NCBI RefSeq assembly: GCF_030286555.1
Contig: NZ_JASVWF010000001.1
Location: forward strand, 992,001 to 1,056,000
Direction: 5' to 3'
Source of the DNA: Actinomycetospora termitidis
Lineage (GTDB): Bacteria > Actinomycetota > Actinomycetes > Mycobacteriales > Pseudonocardiaceae
DNA length: 64,000 nt
Part shown: one piece after another, positions 7,215 through 13,954 of the stretch
Layout: every line of letters starts with the position of its first letter
Numbering within the stretch: position 1 is the first letter of the stretch
Notes under the pieces: generated by a model
What the model saw: the letters and a program-made list of their open reading frames with translations, nothing else
Database searches by the model: none
Told to the model about the DNA's origin: nothing
Program-made: the position numbers and the translations under genes

Positions 7215-7391
7215 TCAGCGCAGCCGGATGCCGTCGCTCTCGTACTCCGCGCGCAGCTCGGCGTCACGGACCCGCTGCAGTGCCGCGACGAACGCTCGCT
7301 CGCGCTCCGGCCGGTGCAGCCCGAGCCGCTCGGCGAGGTCCCCGGCGGGCTCGCCGGGTTCGACGACCGCACGCCTGCCCGTCGACACCAT
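7215..7391 (-). CDS. Small hypothetical protein (58 aa)
   Basis: A short frame from ATG 7391 (GTG 7388 also possible) encoding MVSTGRRAVVEPGEPAGDLA, then ERLGLHRPERERAFVAALQR and a charged C-terminal helix ending ESDGIRLR. The amphipathic, charged composition looks like real protein, and it points into the peptidase gene with a 32-nt gap. I do not recognise it. The ribosome binding site is weak, so confidence is limited. No membrane segment or motif is visible. Confidence 0.5.
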   Translation of the reverse strand: MVSTGRRAVVEPGEPAGDLAERLGLHRPERERAFVAALQRVRDAELRAEYESDGIRLR

Positions 7392-7444
7392 GCCCCGAGA
7401 ATACGCCGGAATCCTCTCCGGCAGGCGGTTCTCGACGGCGGGCC

Positions 7445-7577
7445 GACCCGAGCGAAGGGTCCCTTCGCTCGGATAGACGGGCCATGGGCGCCCCTCGCCA
7501 GGACGCGGCGTGTCCGGCCGACCTGAGCGAAGGGCACCTCCGGTCGGATAGATCGAGCGGAGGGGCCCTTCGCTCGA
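7445..7577. repeat. Dispersed palindromic repeat element, copy 1
   Basis: About 133 bp bounded by hairpins of CGAGCGAAGGG / CCCTTCGCTCG (7449-7471 and, imperfectly, 7555-7576). A GGATAGACGGGCCATGGGCG segment lies after the first hairpin and a TCGGATAGATCGAGCG segment before the last. The reverse complement of 40469-40602 matches it along both ends, with a divergent middle. It fills the space between the small minus-strand gene and the MerR-PP2C gene and encodes nothing obvious. It looks like a non-autonomous, REP- or MITE-like element; there is no transposase in the window. Confidence 0.75.
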
Positions 7578-7605
7578 CAGGGTCGACCACGGCGGGCGGG
7601 CGGGC

Positions 7606-7636
7606 TTGACCTTCCCCTCGGGACAACGCCGAGCGT
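7606..7636 (+). promoter_or_regulatory. Possible MerR-type promoter of the merR-PP2C gene
   Basis: TTGACC (7606-7611) and GAGCGT (7631-7636) are separated by 19 bp, the long spacing typical of MerR-controlled promoters. The spacer holds TTCCCCTCGGGA, only a weak dyad. It lies about 45 bp before the MerR-PP2C start, which would fit autoregulation. The call rests on spacing only. Confidence 0.3.
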
Positions 7637-7680
7637 GGCCCGCGGCCCGGGGACGTCCCGGACCGGGGAGGGTGGACCAC

Positions 7681-8700
7681 GTGGGCGGACGGATGACGAT
7701 CGGTGAGTTCGCGGTCGCCGTCGGGCTGACGCCGAAGGCGTTGCGGCTCTACGACGAACTCGGGCTCGTGGTGCCGGCCGCGGTCGACGGCTCGTCGGGG
7801 TACCGGTTCTACGACCGTGCCCAGCGGGACCGGGCCCGGCTCGTCGCGACACTGCGACGGGTCGGCGTGCCGCTCGCGCGGATCGCGGTCGTCGTCGACC
7901 TGCCCGCCGACGAGGCGATCGCGGACCTGGAGGCGTGGTGGCGCCAGGTGGAGCACGACACCGCGACCCGCCGTGCGCTGGTGGCCGACCTCCTCACCCG
8001 CTGGGGAAGGAGCACGATCATGACGACGGGTGCGGTGCAGTGCCTCGGGGCGACCGGCCTCGTGCAGGGAGGGCGCGACACGCAGCAGGACGCGGTGGCC
8101 TGGTCGGCCGGGCGGGCGGTGGTGGCCGACGGGTTCCACGACGGCGGCGCGGACGCGAGCCGGGTGGCCGTCGACGCCGTCCTGGCCGCGGACGTCGCGG
8201 AGCCGGTCGAGGCCCTGCGGTCGGCGTTCGCGGCCGCGGCGCGGGAGGTCGGTCCGACGGACGCCGGAGGGACGACGGCGACGGCCCTGTGGTGCGACGG
8301 TGCCCGGGTCGGCCTCGCGCACCTCGGGGACTCGCGGGCCTACCTCCTGCGCGACGGCGTGCTGACGCAGGTGACGAACGACCACAGTCAGGTGCGCTCG
8401 CTCGTCGACGAGGGGCGGCTCACGCCCGAGGAGGCGCGGGACCACCCGGAGCGCCCGCGGCTGGTGCGGGCGCTCGGCACCGACGAGCCGGACGTGCACC
8501 TGCGGACCGCCCGGGCGGGCGACCGCTACCTGCTCTGCACCGACGGGGTGTGGTGCCTCCTGGACGACGCCGCCCTCGCCCGCACGCTCGCGGCCGGGGC
8601 CGAGCCCGGACCCGTCGTCGGGAACCTCCTGGAGCAGGTGCGCGCGGCCGGGGCACCGGACAACGCGGCCTGCGCCGTCGTGGATCTCGTCGCGGAATGA
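7681..8700 (+). CDS. MerR-type HTH fused to a PP2C-type Ser/Thr phosphatase
   Basis: A 339-residue protein with two domains. Residues about 5-75 are a MerR winged helix (MTIGEFAVAVGLTPKALRLY, then DELGLVVP and GYRFYDRAQ) with a short helical segment after it. Residues about 115-338 are a PP2C phosphatase: RDTQQDAV, VADGFHDGG, GTTATALW, HLGDSRAYLLRDG, a CTDGVW metal-binding Asp motif and PDNAACAVVD. The usual MerR effector-binding or dimerisation coiled coil is largely replaced by the phosphatase. GTG 7681 is preferred because GGGAGG precedes it by 9-10 nt; ATG 7693 is the alternative. Such a fusion implies DNA binding tied to phosphorylation state. No Ser/Thr kinase is nearby. A strong hairpin follows the stop. 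Confidence 0.85.
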   Translation: MGGRMTIGEFAVAVGLTPKALRLYDELGLVVPAAVDGSSGYRFYDRAQRDRARLVATLRRVGVPLARIAVVVDLPADEAIADLEAWWRQVEHDTATRRALVADLLTRWGRSTIMTTGAVQCLGATGLVQGGRDTQQDAVAWSAGRAVVADGFHDGGADASRVAVDAVLAADVAEPVEALRSAFAAAAREVGPTDAGGTTATALWCDGARVGLAHLGDSRAYLLRDGVLTQVTNDHSQVRSLVDEGRLTPEEARDHPERPRLVRALGTDEPDVHLRTARAGDRYLLCTDGVWCLLDDAALARTLAAGAEPGPVVGNLLEQVRAAGAPDNAACAVVDLVAE

Positions 8701-8749
8701 ACGAACGGCACCCTCGCTGCATCTATGTGCGCGAGAGTGCCGTTCGTTC
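8699..8749. terminator. Bidirectional hairpin between convergent genes
   Basis: 19-bp arms (8699-8717 and 8731-8749, one mismatch) of GAACGAACGGCAC type flank a 13-nt loop. It starts within the merR-PP2C stop codon and ends 15 bp before the end of the convergent osmC gene. There is no U-tract, as is usual in high-GC actinobacteria. The arm sequence recurs at 37.8 kb and, in related form, at 46.6 kb. Confidence 0.8.
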
Positions 8750-8764
8750 GTGAGGGCGCGGGAT

Positions 8765-9202
8765 TCAGCCCTCGAGCGCGGCGTCCAGCGTGATCGTGGT
8801 GCCGGCGAGGGCCTTCGAGACCGGGCAGGTCTCCTCGGCGGTCCTGGCCAGCTCCTTGAACTTCGCCTCGTCGACGCCGTCCACGCGGGCGCGGAGGGTG
8901 ATCGCGATCCCGCTGATCTCGAAGCCGCCGCCCTTGGCCGGCGACAGCGTCACCTCGGCGCTGACGTCGATGGACCTCGCGGTCAGGTTCTCGCTGCCGA
9001 GGACGCCGGAGAGGTTCATCGCCAGGCACGACGAGTGCGCGGCGGCGATGAGCTCCTCGGGGCTGGTCTGTCCGTTCGGGCTCTCGGCGCGGGTCGGGAA
9101 CGAGACGTCGAACTGTCCGGCGTTGGACGAGTCCAGCGTGACGCTGCCCGTGCCGTCCTGCAGTCCGCCTTCCCAGTGGGTCGTGGCGTCGCGGCTCGGC
9201 AT
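8765..9202 (-). CDS. osmC: OsmC family peroxiredoxin (organic hydroperoxide reductase)
   Basis: A 145-residue cytosolic thiol peroxidase of the OsmC/Ohr superfamily, which reduces organic hydroperoxides using two cysteines. Both are present: HSSCLAMNL (about residue 59) and EETCPVSKAL (about residue 126). The motif SPEELIAAAHSSCLAM and the N-terminal MPSRDATTHWEGGLQDGTGS point to the OsmC branch rather than Ohr. The start ATG 9202 fits the family length; the longer frame upstream belongs to the glsB region. It lies downstream of glsB on the same strand, separated by two hairpins, so it may have its own promoter. It is convergent with merR-PP2C across a strong hairpin. Confidence 0.92.
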   Translation of the reverse strand: MPSRDATTHWEGGLQDGTGSVTLDSSNAGQFDVSFPTRAESPNGQTSPEELIAAAHSSCLAMNLSGVLGSENLTARSIDVSAEVTLSPAKGGGFEISGIAITLRARVDGVDEAKFKELARTAEETCPVSKALAGTTITLDAALEG

Positions 9203-9227
9203 CGTTGCCTCCAGGGTGTCGTGGGGT

Positions 9228-9283
9228 GGCCGTTCGATGGTGCACAACCGAACGGCCTCGCCGCCGATTCCGGAACCGGCGGC
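9228..9283. other. Two adjacent palindromes between glsB and osmC
   Basis: A hairpin with 9-bp arms GGCCGTTCG (9228-9236) and CGAACGGCC (9249-9257) is followed by a near-perfect 22-bp palindrome centred on TTCCGGAA (9262-9283, two mismatches). Read on the minus strand they follow the glsB stop and precede the osmC start by about 26 bp. They could end glsB transcription or hold a stress-regulator site. Confidence 0.5.
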
Positions 9284-9303
9284 GAACCCTCCGGACGGAG
9301 GGG

Positions 9304-9579
9304 TCAGCGTCGGGCGCGCTTGCGACCGGTGACGCGGTTGTAGATGACCAGCAGGATGATCGCGAAGATGATCGACCCGATCCAGCCGACCGGGTTCGAG
9401 AGCGTGATGCGGCCCGTGAACAGCGAGAAGACCAGGCCACCGACCACCGAACCGAGGATGCCGAGCCCGATGGTCGGGAGGATGCCGATGTCGTCCTTCC
9501 CGGGCACGAGCGCGCGGGCGATGAAGCCGACGATCAGACCGAAGATGACCCAGCCGATGATGGTGAAGAGCACGGACAT
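9304..9579 (-). CDS. GlsB/YeaQ/YmgE family stress-response membrane protein
   Basis: A 91-residue, very hydrophobic protein with three predicted membrane helices and the repeated Gly motifs typical of the transglycosylase-associated (YeaQ/YmgE/GlsB) family: GWVIFGLIVGFIARALVPGK, GLGILGSVVGGLVF and GWIGSIIFAIILLVIYN. It ends in a basic cytoplasmic tail TGRKRARR. ATG 9579 was chosen because it begins MSVLFTIIGW, the usual start; the longer frame would add nine non-conserved residues. Members are general-stress or envelope proteins of unknown mechanism. It precedes osmC on the same strand, fitting a stress context. Confidence 0.92.
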   Translation of the reverse strand: MSVLFTIIGWVIFGLIVGFIARALVPGKDDIGILPTIGLGILGSVVGGLVFSLFTGRITLSNPVGWIGSIIFAIILLVIYNRVTGRKRARR

Positions 9580-9763
9580 GGAGGACGCCTTTCCCGGACG
9601 TGACACTGACGGTGGTGCAGTCCCTACCTCGCCCCGGACCCGGGGTCGTCAAACCTCCGGACGAGGGTTTCCCCCGGTCTTTGCCTCATGCTCACCATCC
9701 CGGCGCTAGCGTGACGGCCGAACGGTCGCCGGACGGGTGGCCGAGGGACGCGAGGTGGGGACG

Positions 9764-10039
9764 ATGGGGTCGTTGAGCCCGGTGCACTGGGCGATCGTGA
9801 TCGTCGTCGTGCTCCTGTTGTTCGGCTCGCGCAAGCTGCCCGACATGGCCCGCGGACTGGGGCAGTCGATGCGCATCCTCAAGGCCGAGAGCAGGGCGAT
9901 GGCCGAGGACGCGACTCGTCCGGACGAGGCGGCGCGTCCGTCGGACACGCCGAGCGGCACGTCCACCCGGTCCGGTGGCGCCACCCGACCGGCCGAAGCG
10001 CAGGAGAATCCGTCGAGCGAAGAGCGCCACGCCTCGTGA
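9764..10039 (+). CDS. tatA: Sec-independent protein translocase subunit TatA
   Basis: A 91-residue TatA/TatE-type protein. It has a short N-terminus, one membrane helix ([19 protein letters not shown]), the [17 protein letters not shown] hinge with amphipathic helix, and a disordered Thr/Ser/Pro tail. TatA oligomers form the passage for folded twin-arginine substrates. The start is ATG 9764 with a purine-rich GAGGTGGGG upstream. tatC is not adjacent, unlike many actinobacteria where tatA and tatC are paired, so this may be a stand-alone TatA. Likely Tat substrates in the window are the ferritin-like lipoprotein and the YedY-like molybdoenzyme. Confidence 0.92.
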   Translation: MGSLSPVHWAIVIVVVLLLFGSRKLPDMARGLGQSMRILKAESRAMAEDATRPDEAARPSDTPSGTSTRSGGATRPAEAQENPSSEERHAS

Positions 10040-10075
10040 GCTGACCGTCGCCGTGCGTTGCTACCTTCGCCGGCG

Positions 10076-11269
10076 GTGACCGACATCGTCCAGCGACCGG
10101 CTCAGCCGGCCACGCACGCCCCGGCCGGGGTGCCGGCGACGCGTACGACGACGCCGGGCGGCTCCACCCGCAAGGTCAGCTGGGACGCCCTGCGCTGCGG
10201 CTTCGTCCTGCTGGTGATCCTCTACCACTCGACGTTCATCGGCCCGCTCGTCTACCACGACATCCTGCCGAAGAACTACTCGTTCCCCCACCAGGTCGGC
10301 GCGAGCCTGCTGCTGGTGCTCTCCGCGTACTTCGTGGCCGCCACGGTCCGGCGCGGCGGCGCCCGCCGGGGCGGGACCGCGCGCTGGTGGTGGGGGAAGC
10401 TGGCGCGCCTGCTGCCGGCGTTCTTCGTCGCGACCGTCAACGCCTGGCTCTTCCTGCGCTACCTCGCCCCCGACGGCTGGTACCTGCCGGGCAAGAAGGA
10501 CCTGCTCGCCAACCTGGCGATGGCGTGGCACTGGGACGCGAGCTGGGGCTTCGTCGACGGGTCGTACTGGACGATCCCGCTGCAGCTGATGGCGTTCTGC
10601 CTGGCGGCCGTGATGTGGAAGGGACCGCTCGGGCGCGGCGTGGGGCTGCGCGTGGTGATCTGGGTGGCGCTGCTGCTGCCCGCCGTCCAGTGGTGGTTCC
10701 GCGCGACGCACGAGACCGGCGTCGCGTACGGCTACGTCGTCGACGGGCTCGGCCTGTTCCGCTGGCACCTGTTCGTCGCGGGTGTCGCGGTGTGGATGTA
10801 CTCGACCGGGCGGCTGCGCCTGCCGCACTTCCTCGCCGTCGAGGTGCTCGCGATCGCCGAGCACGCGCTGCAGACCTCCGCGCTCGACCCGGAGGCCGGG
10901 TGGAGCACGGACTGGATCGCGGTCGCGCTGATCGGGCTCGGCGTCGCCGCGATGACCCTCGCGGCGGTCGGTCCGGACTGGGGGCGGTGGCTGCCGGCCC
11001 GCGTCAACCGCGCCGTCACCTGGCTCGCGGGCATCTCCTACGGCGTGTTCCTGACCCACCAGACGGTCGGCTACGTGGTGATGCGCCGCGCCCAGCAGCT
11101 GGGGGTCGGTCCGACGCTGCAGACCGGCCTGATGATCCTCACCGGGGTCCTCGCGGGATGGCTCCTGACGAAGGCCGTGGAACGTCCCGTGCACCGGCGC
11201 CTGATGGCGTGGTGGGACGCCGTCCCGGGCCGCTACGGCCGCGTGCCGCCGAGCGCGACCAACTCGTAG
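10076..11269 (+). CDS. Acyltransferase family 3 membrane protein
   Basis: A 397-residue integral membrane O-acyltransferase of the acyltransferase 3 family (Nodulation factor/OafA type), which moves acyl groups onto sugars, glycolipids or peptides at the membrane. After a disordered N-terminus of about 30 residues comes WDALRCGFVLLVILYHSTFI, containing the conserved His, and about ten membrane helices. Another diagnostic stretch is ISYGVFLTHQTVGYVV near the C-terminus. The start is GTG 10076, with TACCTT (10062-10067) 8 nt upstream, suggesting a leaderless message. Its last 37 bp overlap the 3' end of the convergent Suc_Fer-like gene. The acceptor is unknown; there is no sugar cluster nearby. 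Confidence 0.87.
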   Translation: MTDIVQRPAQPATHAPAGVPATRTTTPGGSTRKVSWDALRCGFVLLVILYHSTFIGPLVYHDILPKNYSFPHQVGASLLLVLSAYFVAATVRRGGARRGGTARWWWGKLARLLPAFFVATVNAWLFLRYLAPDGWYLPGKKDLLANLAMAWHWDASWGFVDGSYWTIPLQLMAFCLAAVMWKGPLGRGVGLRVVIWVALLLPAVQWWFRATHETGVAYGYVVDGLGLFRWHLFVAGVAVWMYSTGRLRLPHFLAVEVLAIAEHALQTSALDPEAGWSTDWIAVALIGLGVAAMTLAAVGPDWGRWLPARVNRAVTWLAGISYGVFLTHQTVGYVVMRRAQQLGVGPTLQTGLMILTGVLAGWLLTKAVERPVHRRLMAWWDAVPGRYGRVPPSATNS

Positions 11270-12174
11270 GTCCGCATCGACGCCGTCCGGCCCGCACTGC
11301 AGGTCAGCGGGGTCGCGGACGGGATCCAGCGCTCGCGGACGGTCACGTCCAGCGGGCCGTCCGGGCCGGCCAGCCGCACCGTAGTGACGGCGGGGTCGGC
11401 CTCGTCGTTCGTGACGGCGAGGGGGGCCAGCGCGTCGACGCTGTGCTCGTCGAGCGCCAGCCGGGCGTGGTGCTGGGCGCCCTGGACGGCGGGGGCCAGC
11501 CCCGCGCGGCCGCGGACCAGCCGGGGGTCGACCTCGCCCGCCGCGTAGCGCTCGGCGACGCCCACGGCGTCGGTGGCGGGCACGCGTCCCAGGACGAGGC
11601 CGTGCGGCAGCAGCACCACGTTGGCGGCGAAGCGGTCGCCGCCGGTGTGGGTGGTCTCCCAGGTCCGGTCGGCGAACCCACTGGCGAGCACGGCGGCGAC
11701 CGGGCGCCCCCGCACCGCGCAGCACGCGTCGTGGCGGCCGTGCGCGCAGACCAGGTACACCGGCTCGTCGGAGGGCTCGGTCGACGCCTCGAGGTCGGCG
11801 AGCGCGGCCGGGAGGGCCTCCGGGGAGTCGACCCGCCCCCAGCGCACCGACTCGTGCCCGATGCGGGAGTCGACGACGGCGAACCGTCCGCCGGCCTCGG
11901 TGGGTGCGCCCCGCGCCGCGGTCCTCCGGATCAGCTGGAACCGGGCCTCGTGCGCCCCGCAGAACGCGTCGATCGCCTCGACGACGGCCGGGGAGAACCC
12001 GGCCCCGCCGAGGGCCTGGAAGCCCCACGGCCCCGGGTGCTCGACGAGCAGCCAGCGCCGGGCGGGCGGGGCGGAGGCGAACAGCGGGTCGTCGCGCTCG
12101 CGCGCGGCGACCGAACAGCGGAAGGTGGCCGGGTCGTCGGCCGGGTCGGGCCGCGTCAGGGAGTCCGCCGTCAC
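11233..12174 (-). CDS. Sucrase/ferredoxin-like (Suc_Fer-like) thioredoxin-fold [2Fe-2S] protein
   Basis: A 313-residue protein with the Suc_Fer-like signature. An early FRCSVAARERDDPLFASA and a WLLVEHPGPWG segment lead to the central YLVCAHGRHDACCAVRGRPV and the later WETTHTGGDRFAANVVLLP, as in Apd1-like/Suc_Fer proteins that bind a [2Fe-2S] cluster with Cys and His ligands. The start is GTG 12174, overlapping the stop of the cupin gene as GTGA, so synthesis is coupled. Within the operon it is the natural candidate for an electron donor to the Fe(II) cupin oxygenase. Its 3' end overlaps the convergent acyltransferase gene. The family assignment is solid; the electron-donor role is inference. 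Confidence 0.85.
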   Translation of the reverse strand: MTADSLTRPDPADDPATFRCSVAARERDDPLFASAPPARRWLLVEHPGPWGFQALGGAGFSPAVVEAIDAFCGAHEARFQLIRRTAARGAPTEAGGRFAVVDSRIGHESVRWGRVDSPEALPAALADLEASTEPSDEPVYLVCAHGRHDACCAVRGRPVAAVLASGFADRTWETTHTGGDRFAANVVLLPHGLVLGRVPATDAVGVAERYAAGEVDPRLVRGRAGLAPAVQGAQHHARLALDEHSVDALAPLAVTNDEADPAVTTVRLAGPDGPLDVTVRERWIPSATPLTCSAGRTASMRTYELVALGGTRP

Positions 12175-13463
12175 CGCTCCGTCGTACCTCCTGTGGTGGT
12201 CCGGGCGCCAGCGACCGAATCCGGGGTCACCACCACCCCCTCCCTGAGCAGTCGCCGGGCGACCACGGTGGCGTCGCCGGCCTCGTCCTCGGGCACGTCG
12301 CCGAGCCGGACCGGGCCACCGCGGAGCAGGACCGCGAGCGGGGTCGCGGCCGCCGTCGGGAACTCCAGCGTGCGGTCGGGCAGGTCGAATCGGAGCCGGC
12401 CACGGCCGTCGTCGGGAAGGAGCCGGTGTCGCAGGCCGAGCCGGGGCTCCAGCACCGTGTCCGCGTCCAGCGCGTGCACCGCCGCGGCCTGACGCAGCGG
12501 GAGCAGCGGCTCCGGCCGGTTGCCGTTCCAGACGCGCCCGCGCAGCCGGCGGGCGGTGGGCGCCGGGTCGGTGGGCCGGGAGAAGTGCTCCACGGCGCGA
12601 CGTGCCACCAGGTCGACGAACGGCGCGAGCGCCTCCGGGTCGGACACGTCGACGCCGAGCGGCAGCGAGGTGCGCAGCTCGGGGTCGTCGGCGAGGCCGG
12701 CGAGCAGGGTCTCGAGGACCGCGTGCCGGGTCAGGACGTGGATCCCGACCGTCAGGTGCACGGAGGTCTCGCCCTGCGCCGTCGCCGAGTGCAGGAAGCC
12801 GCGCGGCAGGTAGAGGGCGTCGCCGGGCTGCAGGACCTCGTCGAGCAGGGGCTCCTGCGCGGCCCGCTCGCCGACGGCCGCGGCGTGGTCGTTCCACGGC
12901 TGGGTGCGCAGCGGGTCGGGATGCACCGGGGCGTGCACGTGCCAGCGCTTCGTGCCGGCGATCTGCAGGACGAAGACGTCGTGCACGTCGTAGTGCGCGG
13001 AGAACCCCGTCGACGACGGCGGTGTCACGTACGCGTTGACCTGCACCGGGTGGCCCAGGTCGGCGTTGAGGCCCGTGGCGAGGCGCGCGACGGGCTCCCA
13101 CGTGCGGTGCACGCCCTGCAGCACCACGGTGTGACCGTCGGCGAACAGACCGGCGACGCGGTCGTCGCGGACCTGGTCGGCGACCTCGGCGCCGACGCCG
13201 CCGTCGCCGGTGAAGTGCTTCGAGTCGACGACGGTGCCCTGCTTGGCGATGCGCAGGAACGGCGTGCGCAGGCCGCGGTGGGCGAGCAGTTCGTCGACCG
13301 CGTCGAGCGAGAAGAGGTCACCGAACCCCGCGTGGCCGGACGCCTCGTCGTGCTTGGCGAGGTCGTCGGCGCGCGACAGGACCGCCTGCCGGCCCCACGC
13401 CTCGTCGGCGAAGGACGCGAGGTCGCCGGCGACGCAGCGACGCAAGAACGGTCGGTCGGTCAT
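12171..13463 (-). CDS. JmjC-type cupin (Cupin_4/ROX-like) 2-oxoglutarate oxygenase
   Basis: A 430-residue protein of the Cupin_4 family, which includes ribosomal oxygenases (YcfD/RoxA, MINA53, NO66) that hydroxylate Arg or His in proteins. The Fe(II) triad is readable: His157 and Asp159 in GFSAHYDVHDVFVLQIAG and His225 in LPRGFLHSA. KRWHVHAP follows the first ligands, and residues about 240-430 resemble the dimerisation and winged-helix part. ATG 13463 is preceded by GGAGG. It sits between the tandem-repeat peptide gene upstream (across a hairpin at 13481-13528) and the Suc_Fer-like gene that overlaps its end. Protein or peptide side-chain hydroxylation is the expected reaction. The neighbouring repeat peptide, with one His and usually one Arg per repeat, is an obvious candidate substrate, but this is inference. 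Confidence 0.87.
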   Translation of the reverse strand: MTDRPFLRRCVAGDLASFADEAWGRQAVLSRADDLAKHDEASGHAGFGDLFSLDAVDELLAHRGLRTPFLRIAKQGTVVDSKHFTGDGGVGAEVADQVRDDRVAGLFADGHTVVLQGVHRTWEPVARLATGLNADLGHPVQVNAYVTPPSSTGFSAHYDVHDVFVLQIAGTKRWHVHAPVHPDPLRTQPWNDHAAAVGERAAQEPLLDEVLQPGDALYLPRGFLHSATAQGETSVHLTVGIHVLTRHAVLETLLAGLADDPELRTSLPLGVDVSDPEALAPFVDLVARRAVEHFSRPTDPAPTARRLRGRVWNGNRPEPLLPLRQAAAVHALDADTVLEPRLGLRHRLLPDDGRGRLRFDLPDRTLEFPTAAATPLAVLLRGGPVRLGDVPEDEAGDATVVARRLLREGVVVTPDSVAGARTTTGGTTER

Positions 13464-13480
13464 GTGTCCTCCGAAGTCGG

Positions 13481-13528
13481 GCAGGTGAGCACTCGGTGGG
13501 GCTATCGCACCACTGAGTGCTCACCTGC
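13481..13528. terminator. Intra-operon attenuator hairpin
   Basis: 19-bp arms (13481-13499 and 13510-13528, one mismatch) begin GCAGGTGAGCACTC and flank a 10-nt loop. It begins 7 bp after the repeat-peptide stop and ends 17 bp before the cupin start codon. A stable hairpin between a small-peptide gene and its enzymes usually lets the peptide be made in excess by partial termination or mRNA protection. Confidence 0.8.
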
Positions 13529-13535
13529 GAAGCAC

Positions 13536-13799
13536 CTACGCGCCGCCGTCGGCCCCACCGTCGGAGCCGCCGCCGCGGGCGCCGCCGTCGGCCGGGCCGT
13601 GACCGGCGCCGCCGTCAGCGCCGCCGTCTGCGCCGCCGTCGGAGCCGCCGCCGCGGGCGCCGCCGTCGGCCGGGCCGTGACCCGCGCCGCCGTCGGCACC
13701 GCCGTCGGCGCCACCGTCCGCACCGCCACCCGAGGCGCCGCCGTCGGCCGGGCCGTGGCCGGGGGTCGAGCCGGAGGTGGTGATGTCGTCGTCGTTCAT
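13536..13799 (-). CDS. Gly/Ala/Asp tandem-repeat small protein, candidate modified-peptide precursor
   Basis: An 87-residue protein: a 13-residue acidic and polar N-terminus, [13 protein letters not shown], then two 26-residue and one 22-residue copies of a unit beginning GHGPADGGA, continuing with [SR]GGG[AS] and ending in two or three DGGA blocks. Each unit has one His, copies 2 and 3 have one Arg, and Asp recurs every four residues. The repeat is also near-identical at DNA level (78-bp period). AAGGAG sits 7 nt before ATG 13799, so it is translated; other frames lack such a site. There is no Cys, aromatic residue, signal peptide or membrane helix. It is the first gene of an operon with a JmjC-type oxygenase and a Suc_Fer-like protein, separated by a hairpin. 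A leader plus repeated cores resembles multi-core RiPP precursors. I know of no characterised family like it. Confidence 0.72.
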   Translation of the reverse strand: MNDDDITTSGSTPGHGPADGGASGGGADGGADGGADGGAGHGPADGGARGGGSDGGADGGADGGAGHGPADGGARGGGSDGGADGGA

Positions 13800-13954
13800 C
13801 CCTGCTCCTTACCGATGTGCTGTGGTGGTACGACTCGCGCCGTCCGAGTGCGAGCAGTGTGGTGGCTCGCCGGGGTGCGTGTCGTCCGGTCGCGCCCGGC
13901 TACCCCCGGCGGTTTCGTCCTACGCCCCGATCGATGGCCGTAGGGTGCTGCGCC

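Noticed and set aside
13517..13783. Arg/His-rich plus-strand frame opposite the repeat peptide
   Set aside because: No ribosome binding site and implausible composition; the minus-strand frame has AAGGAG and a sensible leader.
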